Source of the DNA: Thermatribacter sp964570785
GTDB taxonomy: Bacteria; Atribacterota; Atribacteria; Atribacterales; Thermatribacteraceae
Direction of reading: 5' to 3'
DNA: 14,557 bases
Assembly: GCA_964570785.1 (NCBI GenBank)
Contig: CAZMZG010000045.1
Span: forward strand, 1 to 14,557
The translations under genes and the position numbers were made by a program. Positions 13,777 through 14,557 of the stretch are shown one piece after another. Position 1 is the first letter of the stretch. Each line of letters begins with the position of its first letter. A model generated the notes under the pieces. It ran no database searches and was not told the origin of the DNA. It was given only the letters and a program-made list of their open reading frames with translations.

Positions 13777-14193
13777 GTGAAGGGTGGGTTAAGTTTGGAG
13801 GTAACCGCTCAAGTCCAGGAAAAGAAGAAAATAAAAGTTTTCTTGATAGATGATAACCGCTTTTTGCTGGAAAGTTTGCAATTTTTAATAGAAAATCAGT
13901 CTGATTTGAAAGTGGTTGGCAAAAGCACCAGGGGAAGAGGGATTTTAAGGTTGCTACGTGAGCTTAAACCCGATGTCATCGTGCTGGATGTTTGCCTTCA
14001 GGATATAGACGGTTTGAGTCTTCTTGACGAGCTAAGGAAAAGCTTGTCGGTGCCGGTCATCATGCTCAGCATGTACGAGGAATACCGCGAAGAGGCCCTG
14101 CGAAGAGGAGCCTATGCTTACCTTGTCAAGGGCAAAGACGCCAGTGAGTTCTACAGCAAGCTCCGCGAGGCGTCGCAAAAGATGGATCGTTGA
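13777..14193 (+). CDS. Stand-alone response-regulator receiver domain protein
   Basis: A 138-residue protein consisting of a receiver domain and little else. Numbered from GTG 13777, it has the acidic pair Asp25-Asp26 (FLIDDNRF), phospho-acceptor Asp71 (VIVLDVCLQDIDG), Ser98 (VIMLS) and Lys118 (YLVKG), so it should accept phosphate. The sequence resembles the receiver of NarL-type regulators, but the frame stops about 15 residues after the last receiver helix, and no helix-turn-helix is encoded in any frame downstream. It may act by protein contact, as CheY or Spo0F do. The start is uncertain: GTG 13777 has no ribosome binding site, whereas TTG 13795 follows AGGGTGGG (13780-13787) by 7 bases and would remove six residues. 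No kinase gene is adjacent; the GAF kinase is 6 kb away. Confidence 0.87.
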   Translation: MKGGLSLEVTAQVQEKKKIKVFLIDDNRFLLESLQFLIENQSDLKVVGKSTRGRGILRLLRELKPDVIVLDVCLQDIDGLSLLDELRKSLSVPVIMLSMYEEYREEALRRGAYAYLVKGKDASEFYSKLREASQKMDR

Positions 14194-14459
14194 CCGCACA
14201 TTTTCGATAAGCTTTGTTAAAGGATAATCCTGCTTTTTCTTTTCATCGGTTCCATCTTTTAGTCCTCATTCTTTCTATGCCTTCAAAAAGTACGGCATTT
14301 TAACTCGAGATTCATTTTCCAGCGAATAACTTACAGGACATGGTGGACACTTAAATAGGAATTGGAGAACCCCGAAATAGTACTTTCGGGTGATGGTTTT
14401 TGGCTTCTGGACTCCCTAAAGTTTATACAAATAACTTTTAAAGAAGGGAGTTTTGAAAA
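14194..14459 (+). other. Intergenic region of 266 bases, no gene seen
   Basis: I find no convincing coding frame or RNA gene. It holds a weak terminator-like element just after the receiver gene (AGGA/TCCT with a T-rich run to about 14242), and a 5-bp hairpin ATGCC/GGCAT (14277-14281 with 14294-14298) followed by four Ts. It also holds a perfect inverted repeat at 14371-14390 and a possible promoter for the lipoprotein gene: TTGGCT (14400-14405), 18 bases, TATACA (14424-14429). Confidence 0.5.
14371..14390. repeat. Perfect inverted repeat upstream of the lipoprotein gene
   Basis: CCCGAAA (14371-14377), six bases TAGTAC, TTTCGGG (14384-14390). It is a perfect 7+7 dyad ending 9 bases before the possible -35 of the lipoprotein promoter. 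The next bases (TGATGG, then five Ts) make a poor terminator, so an operator or a leaky terminator are both possible. Confidence 0.4.
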
Positions 14460-14557
14460 ATGTTAAAAAAGTATTTTCTTGTAGCTTCTCTGCTTGTCGT
14501 TTCCCTCCTTTTCCTAACTGGCTGTCTGCAGCAGGGAGCTCAGTTTGGTGCCCCAGG
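14460..14557 (+). CDS. Lipoprotein, N-terminal fragment (runs off the window)
   Basis: ATG 14460 follows AGAAGGGAG (14441-14449) at a spacing of about 10. The 32 visible codons encode a short basic start (MLKKY), a hydrophobic stretch and a signal peptidase II lipobox LTGC (19-22), then a Gln/Gly/Ala-rich linker (QQGAQFGAPG). The mature protein should therefore be a lipid-anchored, externally facing lipoprotein. Such linkers occur in many solute-binding and surface proteins; the function cannot be told from what is visible. An overlapping TTG at 14453 in another frame gives no sensible protein. Confidence 0.75.
   Translation, partial: MLKKYFLVASLLVVSLLFLTGCLQQGAQFGAP

Noticed and set aside
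14217..14242. Terminator after the receiver gene
   Set aside because: The stem is only four pairs (AGGA/TCCT) around three bases, with an interrupted T-run; too weak to list as a feature.
14194..14557. Missing LuxR helix-turn-helix of the receiver protein, lost by frameshift
   Set aside because: No helix-turn-helix signature is readable in any plus-strand frame after 14193, so the receiver looks naturally stand-alone.

Overview
The window reads as chromosomal DNA of a strictly anaerobic, fermentative bacterium. The support is an [FeFe]-hydrogenase maturase (HydG), strong purine-rich ribosome binding sites, frequent TTG/GTG starts, a CX2C zinc-ribbon gene of a kind I associate with Thermotogota, Atribacterota and deep Firmicutes, and an SSS symporter with a tiny partner protein. 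Atribacterota or a related thermophilic lineage is my best guess, held weakly. I see no insertion sequence, phage gene, CRISPR array, tRNA or rRNA.

Layout. 1-422 is the 3' end of dnaB. 499-4315 is a tight plus-strand operon: periplasmic amino-acid binding protein, permease and ATPase of a polar amino-acid ABC importer, then homoserine dehydrogenase with an ACT domain, then a small zinc-ribbon protein. 4316-6152 on the minus strand holds hydG followed by an overlapping gene of unknown function. The 219-base region 6153-6371 is a divergent control region. Leftward it has an extended -10 promoter and a leader RNA with a textbook intrinsic terminator plus a competing long-range structure, which is a candidate riboswitch or attenuator upstream of hydG. 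Rightward it has an extended -10 promoter for a cytosolic GAF/NarL-type histidine kinase and its LuxR-type response regulator. The kinase appears to start at a non-standard ATT codon.

8623-10409 (minus) encodes a sodium:solute symporter and its 56-residue accessory membrane protein. 10545-11204 is a HAD phosphatase. It converges with and overlaps a DUF72 gene, which is coupled to an exported phosphodiester-glycosidase (NAGPA) protein carrying a SPOR domain. 13777-14193 is a stand-alone receiver-domain protein preceded by two perfect palindromes. The window ends inside a lipoprotein gene starting at 14460.

The strongest candidate for something undescribed is the hydG leader. Its terminator shares a strand with an 8-bp GC-rich stem plus two further helices, an on/off geometry matching no riboswitch class I recognise. 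The HydG it controls also has an altered C-terminal cluster motif, with Gly in place of the second Cys of CX2CX22C and an extra Cys three residues later. A second pattern is that the six best promoter candidates all carry the TGn extended -10 element.
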